In this document: positions 53,641 to 62,359 of the stretch, in pieces | Layout: each line of letters begins with the position of its first letter | Numbering within the stretch: the stretch's first letter is position 1 | From: Paenibacillus sp. E222 | GTDB taxonomy: Bacteria > Bacillota > Bacilli > Paenibacillales > Paenibacillaceae | Reading direction: 5' to 3' | NCBI RefSeq assembly: GCF_013401555.1 | Contig: NZ_CP058552.1 | Location: 7,440,001 to 7,504,000 of the forward strand | DNA length: 64,000 nucleotides | Made by a program: the position numbers and the translations under genes | The notes under the pieces: model-generated | Told to the model about the DNA's origin: nothing | Databases searched by the model: none | Seen by the model: only the letters and a program-made list of their open reading frames with translations

Positions 53641-55482
53641 TTATTGCGCCTTGTTCCGCAGCTGACTGTAATACAGTTCGCTGTAGAAGCCACCTTGTTC
53701 CAGCAATGCGTCATGCGAACCCTGCTCCAGGAGCTGACCATCCTTCAGTACAAGAATACGATCGGCTTGGCGGATCGTGTTCAGTCTGTGAGCGATAACA
53801 AAGCTGGTGCGGCCTTGCATCAGGCGCTGCAGCCCTTCCTGGATTTTGATCTCCGTGACGGTATCGATGCTGCTGGTCGCCTCATCCAATACAAGAATGG
53901 ACGGATCGGCCAGAATTGCCCGGGCAATCGCAAGCAGCTGCTTCTGTCCCTGACTGATGCCACTTCCGTCGGCCTGAAGCACTTTGTCGTACCCGTCCTT
54001 CATCCGTATGATGAACGAATGGGCATTCGCCAGCCTCGAAGCAGCTTCCACCTCTTCGTCGGTCGCATCCAGACGGCCGAAACGGATATTTTCACGAATC
54101 GTGCCCTGGAACAGGAATGAATCCTGAAGGACAAATGCCATATGTGAGCGCAAATTCTCGCGCCGAATGGTCGTAATGTCACGTCCATCCACCGTTAGTG
54201 TACCGGATGTAGGATCATAGAAGCGGGATAACAGCTGAATCAATGTTGTTTTCCCTGCCCCGGTCGGACCTACAAGAGCAATCATCTCACCCGGCTTGGC
54301 TTCAAAGTTAATTTCATGTAAAATATTGCGTCCTTCATCGTATCCAAAGGATACCTTGTCGAAGCGAACGGCTCCCTCCACCTTTTCGAGAGATACTGCT
54401 GCGCCTTCATCCTTCGCTTCCTCATCCTCATCCAATACCTCGAACACACGCTCTGCCCCGGCAATCGCAGACAGCAACGTATTCCACTGGTTGGCCAGAT
54501 CGTTGAGCGGACGGGTAAACTGACGGGCATATTCTACGAAGATGATAATCACGCCGACGGTAACGGAACCTTGAATCGCCAAGATCCCGCCAATGCCTGC
54601 GACAATCGCAAAGCTCAGGTTGTTCAGACCATTCATCAGCTTTGGAATAAAACCGGAGATGGTCTGTGCCCAGAAACCGGACAACCGGATCTTCGTATTT
54701 CGTTCCTCAAAGCCGCGAATGACCCGCTCCTCCTGAGAGAACGCCTTGATAATCTTCTGCCCGGACAAGGTTTCCTCAATGTACCCATTGAGTTCGCCGA
54801 GATTACGTTGACGCTGTTTGAACAACGGTCCGGTTCTGCGCGTTATCCAGCGCATGCCGATAGCCATCAGTGGTACCACGATAAATGTAAGTAAGGTCAG
54901 CAGCGGACTTAACCAGAGCATCACGCCAAACGTTCCGATCAGTGTTAACACACTGGAGAAAATCTGGATGGCCGAGCTGTTCAGCGTACCGCTGACATTC
55001 TCAATGTCGTTGGTAACCCGGCTCATGATCTCCCCCTGCTGACGCTTGCCGAAGAATGGAATCGGCAGTTTGTGCAGATGGGAGAACAGATCATACCGCA
55101 TGCGGAACACGGTCTCCTGTGCAATTTCGATCATCCATATATTTTGCAGCCATGACGTCAGGGAGAAGAAAACGTAGACTGCCACCAGACCCAATAAAAA
55201 TGTCGTCCAGCTGGAACTCGTTGCTTCTCCATCAATGAATTTATCCACGGCCACACCGACCATATAAGGACCAAGCAAAGCGAGTGCAGAACTAGCAAAT
55301 ACCATCAGCAGCACCATCGTCAGCTTGACCTTGCGACGGGCCAGATACGTCCAGATTCGGCCTAACGTACCAGACCAGTTCTTCGCCCTTGCCTTCGGCT
55401 TGCGACCTCCTCCTGCCTTCAGCGTATCGGGATCAATCGGAGGCGGGGGCTGACGGAAAGGTTCAATGAATGCTTTGAACAT
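53641..55482 (-). CDS. Heterodimeric ABC exporter subunit, catalytic ATPase (YfiC-like)
   Basis: 613 residues from the ATG nine bases after GGGGAGG; it overlaps the end of the partner gene by 20 bases. A soluble N-terminal stretch, then a six-helix type-I exporter domain (about 45-340), then the ATPase: Walker A GPTGAGKTT, signature ISQGQKQLLAIARAI, Walker B ILVLDEATSSID with the catalytic Glu present. Its partner has a degenerate site, so the two form an asymmetric pump such as B. subtilis YfiBC or BmrCD, usually for drugs or lipids. Confidence 0.93.
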   Translation of the reverse strand: MFKAFIEPFRQPPPPIDPDTLKAGGGRKPKARAKNWSGTLGRIWTYLARRKVKLTMVLLMVFASSALALLGPYMVGVAVDKFIDGEATSSSWTTFLLGLVAVYVFFSLTSWLQNIWMIEIAQETVFRMRYDLFSHLHKLPIPFFGKRQQGEIMSRVTNDIENVSGTLNSSAIQIFSSVLTLIGTFGVMLWLSPLLTLLTFIVVPLMAIGMRWITRRTGPLFKQRQRNLGELNGYIEETLSGQKIIKAFSQEERVIRGFEERNTKIRLSGFWAQTISGFIPKLMNGLNNLSFAIVAGIGGILAIQGSVTVGVIIIFVEYARQFTRPLNDLANQWNTLLSAIAGAERVFEVLDEDEEAKDEGAAVSLEKVEGAVRFDKVSFGYDEGRNILHEINFEAKPGEMIALVGPTGAGKTTLIQLLSRFYDPTSGTLTVDGRDITTIRRENLRSHMAFVLQDSFLFQGTIRENIRFGRLDATDEEVEAASRLANAHSFIIRMKDGYDKVLQADGSGISQGQKQLLAIARAILADPSILVLDEATSSIDTVTEIKIQEGLQRLMQGRTSFVIAHRLNTIRQADRILVLKDGQLLEQGSHDALLEQGGFYSELYYSQLRNKAQ

Positions 55483-57226
55483 GTGGTGTACCCTCCCCGT
55501 ATTGTGATTCATAGATTCGGCGATACAATTCGGATGAATCCATCAGATCCTCATGTTTCCCCTGTCCAATCAGACGCCCGTCGTCCAACAACAGAATCAG
55601 ATCCGCAGAGGTGGTTGAGCTGATCTTCTGCGTGATGATAAACGTTGTACACGACAGCTCTTCCAGTGCGCCCAGCAGCCTTGCTTCCGTGGCTACATCG
55701 AGCGCACTTGTACTGTCATCCAGAATCAAGATGCTTGGACGACGAATCAATGCACGGGCAATCGAGAGCCGCTGCTTCTGTCCACCCGACAGATTGACTC
55801 CTCGCTGACCCAGCTGTGTATCATAGCCATTCGGCAGCTTCTCAATGGTCTCGTGAATCTGGGCACGCCGCGCTGCTTCCTTAATCTCTTCGAGCGTTGC
55901 GTCCTCCCGGCCCCAGGCGATGTTATCCCGTACCGATCCGGTAAAGAGGACCACCTCCTGGGGCACATAACCGATAGCTCCGCGCAATGTGGCTATGTCC
56001 AACTGTTCTGCGTCATTACCATCGATACGAACCTCGCCGTGATCTTCGGTATAGAGCCTTGGAATGAGCTGTACCAGCGAGGATTTACCCGAGCCTGTCG
56101 CTCCCATGATGGCGATACGCTCGCCTCGTTTGGCTGAGAACGTAATGTCCTCCAATACGGTAATTTCACTGCCCGGATAACTGAACCCTACACCCTGAAA
56201 ATCAACTCCACCCTGGATCACAGGATTCCCTTTACCCGTTTTTGCAGAACGATCTGTATCCATGGATTGACCCGAATCCGAAACTTCCTCCGTGTCAAAA
56301 ACTTCGTTAAGCCGTTGTGCCGAAGCACTCGCTCTGGAGAAGGTCACCAGAATCCAGGACAGCGCAGACATGGCGCCAATGGTGCGAAGCAGATAGTTAA
56401 TAACTGCGACGACTTCACCCACGGTTGCACTTCCGGTAGTGATGTCACGTCGTCCAAACCATAGCACGGCGATGATACAACCATTCATCATGAGCAGCAT
56501 GAATGGCATCGTCGTCTCCGTCAGGCGCAGCGCGGAGATCGTGCCCTTCATCAGCTTGCCGCTATATCCGGCAAAGCGTTCAATCTCGTGGCCCATCCGG
56601 ACGAAGACACGGATCAGCCGAATGCCTGTCAGATTTTCCTGGATGACTCCGTTGACGGCATCCAGTCTGCGCTGCACATTGCGGAACAGCAGCGCTGCCT
56701 TTTTGATCATCCAGATGACAAACACGAGCAGTACAGGCACCATCACAACGAGCAGCAGACCCAGCTTCGGATTCACCACAACCGCCATAATCATGCTCCC
56801 AATCACCACCAGCGGCACACGTGTCATGAATCGCAGACTCATAAACACCGTATCCTGCACCTGTGTAACGTCTCCGGTCAACCGGGTAATCAGGGATGAT
56901 GTGGCAAACCGGTTAAACACTGCATAAGAGAACGCTTGCACTTTGTCATACAGCTTCTCCCGCAGATCGTAACCGAAGCCGAGACTCGCATGTGACGCAA
57001 AAAACGAACTCGCAATTCCCGCGGCAAACGCCACAACGGCACTGCCCACAAGCACTCCACCCCATAGCCAAACCACTGACAGATCTCCTTGCTGGATACC
57101 GTTATCAATGATCTTTGAGATTAAATAGGGTTGAGCCAATTCGACCGTCAATTCAATCAGCATCATGACCAGTGCTGCGATGGCGGCGACTCGATACTTC
57201 TTCAAGTAGTACAACAGCTTGATCAT
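55463..57226 (-). CDS. Heterodimeric ABC exporter subunit, degenerate ATPase (YfiB/BmrC-like)
   Basis: 587 residues from the ATG at 57224-57226 seven bases after GGAGG; the longer frame begins without support. Six-helix exporter domain (about 15-310), then Walker A GATGSGKSS, signature [15 protein letters not shown] and Walker B ILILDDSTSALD. The residue after the Walker B Asp is Asp instead of Glu, the mark of the non-hydrolysing partner in asymmetric exporters. The two genes overlap and are surely co-translated. Confidence 0.93.
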   Translation of the reverse strand: MIKLLYYLKKYRVAAIAALVMMLIELTVELAQPYLISKIIDNGIQQGDLSVVWLWGGVLVGSAVVAFAAGIASSFFASHASLGFGYDLREKLYDKVQAFSYAVFNRFATSSLITRLTGDVTQVQDTVFMSLRFMTRVPLVVIGSMIMAVVVNPKLGLLLVVMVPVLLVFVIWMIKKAALLFRNVQRRLDAVNGVIQENLTGIRLIRVFVRMGHEIERFAGYSGKLMKGTISALRLTETTMPFMLLMMNGCIIAVLWFGRRDITTGSATVGEVVAVINYLLRTIGAMSALSWILVTFSRASASAQRLNEVFDTEEVSDSGQSMDTDRSAKTGKGNPVIQGGVDFQGVGFSYPGSEITVLEDITFSAKRGERIAIMGATGSGKSSLVQLIPRLYTEDHGEVRIDGNDAEQLDIATLRGAIGYVPQEVVLFTGSVRDNIAWGREDATLEEIKEAARRAQIHETIEKLPNGYDTQLGQRGVNLSGGQKQRLSIARALIRRPSILILDDSTSALDVATEARLLGALEELSCTTFIITQKISSTTSADLILLLDDGRLIGQGKHEDLMDSSELYRRIYESQYGEGTPHVQSIH

Positions 57227-57437
57227 AACCATTCCTCCGGCCCAGAGCGTTTCATCTTCGTGACGATTTGGTATGTTCACGCAGCTAGCTCCGTTAGTCT
57301 CTTTACATAAATCTATGTAAAATTTCACGTATCCAATACGCCTATTATATCGCATTTTGAACTTTCAAATCGCTAATATCTTCTATGCTTCTTATTATTA
57401 ACCTGAAATAGACTTGGAGTGAACATTCATCTGCAAC

Positions 57438-57463
57438 AAAAAACCTGAGCAGACTGCCCAGGT
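57438..57463 (-). terminator. Terminator of the Lpl-type ABC operon
   Basis: ACCTG-GCAG pairs with CT-CAGGT, followed on the minus strand by TTTTTTGTTG. Confidence 0.7.
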
Positions 57464-57518
57464 GCGATGATATTCCAATTCGAATACGTTTATTGACACT
57501 CAACTCATCCCAGCTATT

Positions 57519-59174
57519 TTACTCAGACTTCTTGAAATCGGCTTGCTGCTGTTCATAGATTTCATAGAAATCATCCCAGACAAGTACATTGTCCTTTTCT
57601 TTGCTCCACCAGTCTTTGTACCATGTTTCAATCTCCGGGCCACCACCCTGTTCCCACTTTTGCTGCGCTTCTGCAGCAGCCTGCTCAACTGTATACTTAC
57701 TACCGCTGATAATGGAACGGGTGAAAATATCATTAATGGCTGTCGTCACATTGGTAAGCTTCACCTGAAGCTCTTTGGGCAGCTGCGGCATATGTTCTGA
57801 GTGGGTAACGCCTTCACCCACCGGCAGATCGTTCATGTATACTTCCCTTGCTTCCTTGAAGAGGCGAAGTCCTTCCTTCTGGGAAGGGATTTCCTCACTA
57901 AACAGCATTTCGGTGTAACCGCATTTGCCTTCCTCCAGGCGGCTGTACAGCATCGCGTAATCACCAGCCCAGCTTATTTCCTGTTTGTACTTTTCCTGAT
58001 CAGATATACGCGGGCAGCCCTGTTCGTTCAACGTATAATGAGTGCCTTCGAACCCGTTCTTGACCGTTCGGCCTGTCTCGGTTTTGGTTAGAAAATCAAT
58101 ATATTGAATGACGGCTTCCGGATTTTTGGCACGGGCATTCACAACGGCCGTCATCTGCACCGGGTTATTCCATACCATCGTATATTGACCCACCAATGTG
58201 GAAGGCAGGGCAATGACCTTCAGCTTGGCATCAGGCACATTCTGCATGAGCGTATCCAGTTCCTTGGCCGCAAATCCAGTGTAATCAGCCGTCATTGCGG
58301 CATACATGCCTATTTTCCCGTTCAGGAAATCCTGTTTGGACTTAGCTCCATCCTTGTCGGTCAGAAAATCCTTGTCTACTACCCCCGCCTCAAACAATGC
58401 CCGCTTAAACGCCGTCATTTCCTTCATGTGATTGGGGCCAACAACGATCTCCCCGTCCTCCACGTTCACCCAATTGGCATTGTACATGTAGCGGAATAAT
58501 CCCGCAGTGTCCCCAAATTGCAAACCTCCGATTCCAAAAGTATCGTCTGCACCGTTCCCATCCGGATCATTCTCTGTGAATGCCTTGGCGACCGCCAGCA
58601 TCTCTGCTTCGTTCGTCGGCACCTCCAGGTTCAGCTTTTCCAGCCAATCTTCACGAATGAAGAAACTGGTCAGCGGAAATACCTCATTCATTCGGCCTAC
58701 TTCATATAACTTGCCATCGCTCTTGATCCCAGCTTTCTTTAACTGTGGATACTTCTCCATCAGCGCTTTATATTCCACACTGGAGTTCTCAATCAGTTCA
58801 TCCAGCGGCATCAGTTGTTTTTGATTAAATAACGTATTCCGAATAGGCGTTCCGAATTCAAAAATAACATCTGGTGCACTGCCCGAAGCAAACAGCACGT
58901 TTAATTTGGACTGCGATTCCCAGCGGGGAACCGCCGTATATTTGACATTGGCCGGGCCGTTCTCATTGATCCACTTGGACCACATGTTATCCTCAATCGT
59001 TCCCATACCGCTTGGTACGGCGCCCCGATCATAGATCGTCGACGTTATATTGCCGCGCGCACCTTCCCCTTCAGCCTGCTCACTTCCACTTCCTCCTGAA
59101 CACCCTGCCAGTATTCCGCCGATTAAGCCCAGAACAAGACCGGACTTCATCCATGCCTTGATGGATATCACCAT
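57519..59174 (-). CDS. LplA-type extracellular solute-binding lipoprotein
   Basis: 551 residues, the long form of sugar-binding proteins found in Lpl/Ytc-type importers. Start ATG is nine bases after AGAGGG. Lipobox LAGC, then NENGPANVKYTAVPRWESQSKLNVLFASGSAPDVIFEFG and LPLTSFFIREDWLEKLNLEVPTN-like segments typical of the group. Third gene after two permease genes. Ligand not known; this group often takes up oligosaccharides from plant polymers. Confidence 0.92.
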   Translation of the reverse strand: MVISIKAWMKSGLVLGLIGGILAGCSGGSGSEQAEGEGARGNITSTIYDRGAVPSGMGTIEDNMWSKWINENGPANVKYTAVPRWESQSKLNVLFASGSAPDVIFEFGTPIRNTLFNQKQLMPLDELIENSSVEYKALMEKYPQLKKAGIKSDGKLYEVGRMNEVFPLTSFFIREDWLEKLNLEVPTNEAEMLAVAKAFTENDPDGNGADDTFGIGGLQFGDTAGLFRYMYNANWVNVEDGEIVVGPNHMKEMTAFKRALFEAGVVDKDFLTDKDGAKSKQDFLNGKIGMYAAMTADYTGFAAKELDTLMQNVPDAKLKVIALPSTLVGQYTMVWNNPVQMTAVVNARAKNPEAVIQYIDFLTKTETGRTVKNGFEGTHYTLNEQGCPRISDQEKYKQEISWAGDYAMLYSRLEEGKCGYTEMLFSEEIPSQKEGLRLFKEAREVYMNDLPVGEGVTHSEHMPQLPKELQVKLTNVTTAINDIFTRSIISGSKYTVEQAAAEAQQKWEQGGGPEIETWYKDWWSKEKDNVLVWDDFYEIYEQQQADFKKSE

Positions 59175-59236
59175 AAGATCAGACCCTCTTTCTTATATAA
59201 TGTGAAATGAAATAAGCGAATGGCTTGCAGCCTGCA

Positions 59237-60106
59237 CTACCCTTTGATGGAGCCCAGCATGACCCCTTTAACAAAGTACTTTTGCAAGAATGGATACACT
59301 GCCAAAATGGGAATGACCATCACGATTACGGCCGCTGCCCGAATGCCTTCTGGCGTTAGATTCGAAATCATCGTCGGATCGGTAAAATCCTGCACGTTCA
59401 GATTGGACATAATCATATTTTGGACCAATACAGTCATGTTGTACTTAGAGGTGTCGTTGATATAAATCATCACACTCATGAATGAATTCCAGTACCCTAC
59501 ACCATAGAACAGAGCAATGGTCGCCAGCAACGGTTTGGACAGAGGCAGCACGATCCGAAATAACAATCCGAGCTCTCCGCATCCATCGATGCGTGCAGCT
59601 TCGTCCACTTCCCCTGGCAGATTTTCAAAATACGATCTCATAATCAGCATGTTATACGTACTTACCAGACCTGGCAGCCAAAGTGCACCATAACTGTTCA
59701 CCAGCCCAAGGTTCTGCACCACCAGATAAGTCGGAATCAATCCGCCGTTAAAAATCATCGTGAATACCATCGCCATCGTAAAAAACCTGCGGTGGTAAAA
59801 ATGCCTGCGCGACAGCGGATACGCCGCCATAATCGTAACAGCCATACTCAGCCCCGTACCGATTAACGTAATCTCGACACTGTTCCAGAACGCATTCAGG
59901 ATTGGCGTCCCAGTCATTAGACTGTGATAGGAAAACCAGGTGAAGTCGACTGGCCATAGCCCTACTTTACCGGATACAACGGCTCTCGCATCACTCAACG
60001 ACAAAGCCACAATATTCAGAAGGGGCAGGATACAGCTGATGGCTACCAATGTTAACAACACATAATTGATCATATAAAAGACTTGTTCTCCTCGTGTTTT
60101 TCTCAC
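59237..60106 (-). CDS. Carbohydrate ABC transporter permease (LplC/YtcP type)
   Basis: 289 residues from a GTG nine bases after GGAGG. Six helices, EAA loop EVDEAARIDGCGELGLLFRIVLPLSKPLLA, end KGVMLGSIKG as in LplC/YtcP. Pairs with the LplB-type permease 15 bases upstream. Confidence 0.93.
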   Translation of the reverse strand: MRKTRGEQVFYMINYVLLTLVAISCILPLLNIVALSLSDARAVVSGKVGLWPVDFTWFSYHSLMTGTPILNAFWNSVEITLIGTGLSMAVTIMAAYPLSRRHFYHRRFFTMAMVFTMIFNGGLIPTYLVVQNLGLVNSYGALWLPGLVSTYNMLIMRSYFENLPGEVDEAARIDGCGELGLLFRIVLPLSKPLLATIALFYGVGYWNSFMSVMIYINDTSKYNMTVLVQNMIMSNLNVQDFTDPTMISNLTPEGIRAAAVIVMVIPILAVYPFLQKYFVKGVMLGSIKG

Positions 60107-60121
60107 TCTGCTCCGCCTCCC

Positions 60122-61093
60122 TTACCACAAACCTTCGTTAAATCGACGTGCAATATAGTTGGCACAATAGATGAGAATAAACGCGACCAGTGATTCGAAT
60201 AATCCCATGGCCGTCGTCAGGCTGAACTGCGCTCCCTGAAGACCTGTGCGATAAATATACGTACTGATGACATCAGCAACCTCGTTCACGTTAGAGTTCT
60301 GCAGCATATACACTTGGTCAAATCCAACTTCCATCACGCGCCCCATCGACAGAATAAGCAGCAAAATAATGGTGGAGCGAATGCCCGGAAGCGTTACGTG
60401 CCAGATCTGTCGCATCTTGCTCGCCCCATCCATCTGTGCAGCTTCGTACTGGCTTGGATCGATGGTCGTTAGTGCCGCCAGAAAAATAATCGCGTTAAAG
60501 CCCATGTCCTTCCAGATACCTGACCCGACAAACACGGCGATCCAAGAGCCTTTGTTGTACATGAACGGATACGGCTCTCCCGTCCAGGCTTCCACCCATC
60601 GGTTCACAATTCCGTTCTCCAGTGAAAATACGGTCATGATCATCATTGCAATGATGACCCAGGAGAAAAAGTGCGGCATGTACACCACGGTCTGCACGGT
60701 CCGCTTAAACGCCATGTTTCTCACTTCATTCAGCATGATCGCCAGAATAATCGGGATCGGAAAACCCACGATAATGCTAAGCAGACTGAGAAATAGAGTA
60801 TTACGGATGATCTCCACTGTGCGCGGATCGCTGAACAAGGTCTGAAAGTGTTGAAAGCCCACCCATGGACTGTTCCAAAGCCCGTCATAGAAGTTATAAT
60901 CCTTGAAGGCGATGACCAGCCCCCCAATCGGCGCATAACGAAAGATAAGATAAAACAGGATCACCGGAAGAAACATCAATAGTAGCGGAATATTCGTCTT
61001 GAAACGGCGAAGCCGCTGCTGCCGGATTCTCTGCCTCACTTCGTTTTCTGGCGGTTCCAACCTTGGCGGCCCTGCGGCCAGCTCTCCCTTCAT
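60122..61093 (-). CDS. Carbohydrate ABC transporter permease (LplB type)
   Basis: 323 residues from the ATG eight bases after AGGAG; two closer in-frame starts are too near the ribosome site. A polar N-terminal tail (about 30 residues) precedes six helices. EAA loop QYEAAQMDGASKMRQIWHVTLPGIRSTIILL and the LplB-type segment VVYMPHFFSWVIIAMMIMTVFS. First gene of the importer operon, directly downstream of a perfect cre. Confidence 0.93.
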   Translation of the reverse strand: MKGELAAGPPRLEPPENEVRQRIRQQRLRRFKTNIPLLLMFLPVILFYLIFRYAPIGGLVIAFKDYNFYDGLWNSPWVGFQHFQTLFSDPRTVEIIRNTLFLSLLSIIVGFPIPIILAIMLNEVRNMAFKRTVQTVVYMPHFFSWVIIAMMIMTVFSLENGIVNRWVEAWTGEPYPFMYNKGSWIAVFVGSGIWKDMGFNAIIFLAALTTIDPSQYEAAQMDGASKMRQIWHVTLPGIRSTIILLLILSMGRVMEVGFDQVYMLQNSNVNEVADVISTYIYRTGLQGAQFSLTTAMGLFESLVAFILIYCANYIARRFNEGLW

Positions 61094-61145
61094 GTTCATC
61101 ACTCCTCTCTGCTGTGGATGTCTATAGTTGTATTTTAGATATAAA

Positions 61146-61159
61146 TGTAAGCGTAAACA
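61146..61159. promoter_or_regulatory. Perfect cre (CcpA) site upstream of the Lpl-type operon
   Basis: TGTAAGCGTAAACA matches all 14 positions of TGWAARCGYWWWCW, 53 bases before the first permease gene. Confidence 0.75.
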
Positions 61160-61193
61160 TTCGATATTTAACGATCCTTTTTTAAATTTCTAC

Positions 61194-61217
61194 GCAAAAT
61201 AACCCCACATCGTGGGG
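61194..61217 (-). terminator. Terminator of the two-component operon
   Basis: CCCCAC pairs with GTGGGG around GAT, followed on the minus strand by TTATTTTG. It means the importer operon has its own promoter. Confidence 0.75.
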
Positions 61218-61236
61218 CTGTGTTCGGTAACAGCTT

Positions 61237-62313
61237 CTACTCGCTGCTCTCATGGCTCGGCTGCTTGCGAAATTCGCGGGGCGACAGCCCGGTTATCTGT
61301 TTGAACACGGTTGTAAAATAACTGGAGTTATCGAACCCGGTCTGTTCAGCAATGTCCGCCATGCTCTGCCGGGTACTGTGCAGCAGTAACTTCGCCTTAT
61401 CCACTCTACGCTTGCTGACGTACTGGCTGAAGCCATGACCGGTTTCTTTTTTGAACAGGTGACTGAGATAATTGGGGGTCACGTGAACATGCGCGGCTGC
61501 CGCTTGAAGATTACAATTGCTGGAATAGTTCATCTCGATGTACTGAAGGACCCGTGTGACCACATGATCCTGTTGTTCCTGCGTAAGCCGGACCAGCATA
61601 CCAAGCCATTCTTCTCTTTTGCAGCGTGCCCAAGCCATCACTTCCGCTACCGAATGAATCCAGAGCAACGGATCTGGGCCGAACTTGTCGACACTCGCAA
61701 ACTGCTGAACACGGAACTGCTGCACTAACAGATCGGTCATCACTTTCATGAGCAGCTGAATCTCGGCTTTACATTCAGGGAGAGGCATCCGGGATGCATG
61801 GCTGAACAGTTCATCTATCCGTGCAGCCATTTGCTGCATCTGCTGCTTCAACAAGAATGCTGCCAACTCATCACGCAATCGATCCGATCTCTCTACCAGA
61901 CTGTACTGTTCCCTAATTCGGTTATCGGATTGCCGCTGGCAGTATCGCTCATGCGCTTTGCGAAGAACACGACAGGCCTCATCTAGAGAGAAGGGCTTGA
62001 GCAGAAACTCCATAGCACCATAACGGATGGCGCGCTGTGCATATTCAAACTCCCGATAGCCCGTCAAAATAATGATCATAATGTCCTGACCACGATCATG
62101 GATCTGTTCTGCCAAGTCCAAGCCATCCATCACCGGCATGTTGATATCCGTAATAATTAGATCCGGTGTACAACTGTTTACGGCTTGCAGCGCTTCTTCT
62201 CCGTCGGCAGCTTCACCAACTACTTCCCACCCGAGTGGATTATTGGAAACCAGATGTATTAATCCTTGCCGAAACATCGCTTCATCATCGACTACGAGCA
62301 TTCGTCCATTCAA
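61237..62313 (-). CDS. YesN-type response regulator with AraC output domain
   Basis: 358 residues from a TTG ten bases after GAGAGGAG. Receiver domain about 3-120 (VVDDEAMFRQGL; phospho-acceptor Asp in DLIITDINMPVMDG; Lys in FLLKPFS). A middle helical region follows, then a C-terminal AraC domain (LQAAAAHVHVTPNYLSHLFKKETGHGFSQYVSKRRVDKAK; MADIAEQTGFDNSSYFTTVFKQITGLSPREFR). It works with the YesM-type kinase encoded just upstream and likely activates the importer operon downstream. Confidence 0.95.
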   Translation of the reverse strand: MNGRMLVVDDEAMFRQGLIHLVSNNPLGWEVVGEAADGEEALQAVNSCTPDLIITDINMPVMDGLDLAEQIHDRGQDIMIIILTGYREFEYAQRAIRYGAMEFLLKPFSLDEACRVLRKAHERYCQRQSDNRIREQYSLVERSDRLRDELAAFLLKQQMQQMAARIDELFSHASRMPLPECKAEIQLLMKVMTDLLVQQFRVQQFASVDKFGPDPLLWIHSVAEVMAWARCKREEWLGMLVRLTQEQQDHVVTRVLQYIEMNYSSNCNLQAAAAHVHVTPNYLSHLFKKETGHGFSQYVSKRRVDKAKLLLHSTRQSMADIAEQTGFDNSSYFTTVFKQITGLSPREFRKQPSHESSE

Positions 62314-62359
62314 TGGATGTATTCTCCTCTCAGCATGTTATCTGTTCTCTTCCAGCAAC

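Noticed and set aside
57227..57355. N-terminal extension of the degenerate ABC exporter subunit
   Set aside because: The open frame continues upstream, but GGAGG is spaced for the ATG at 57226 and the extension has no transmembrane or signal character.
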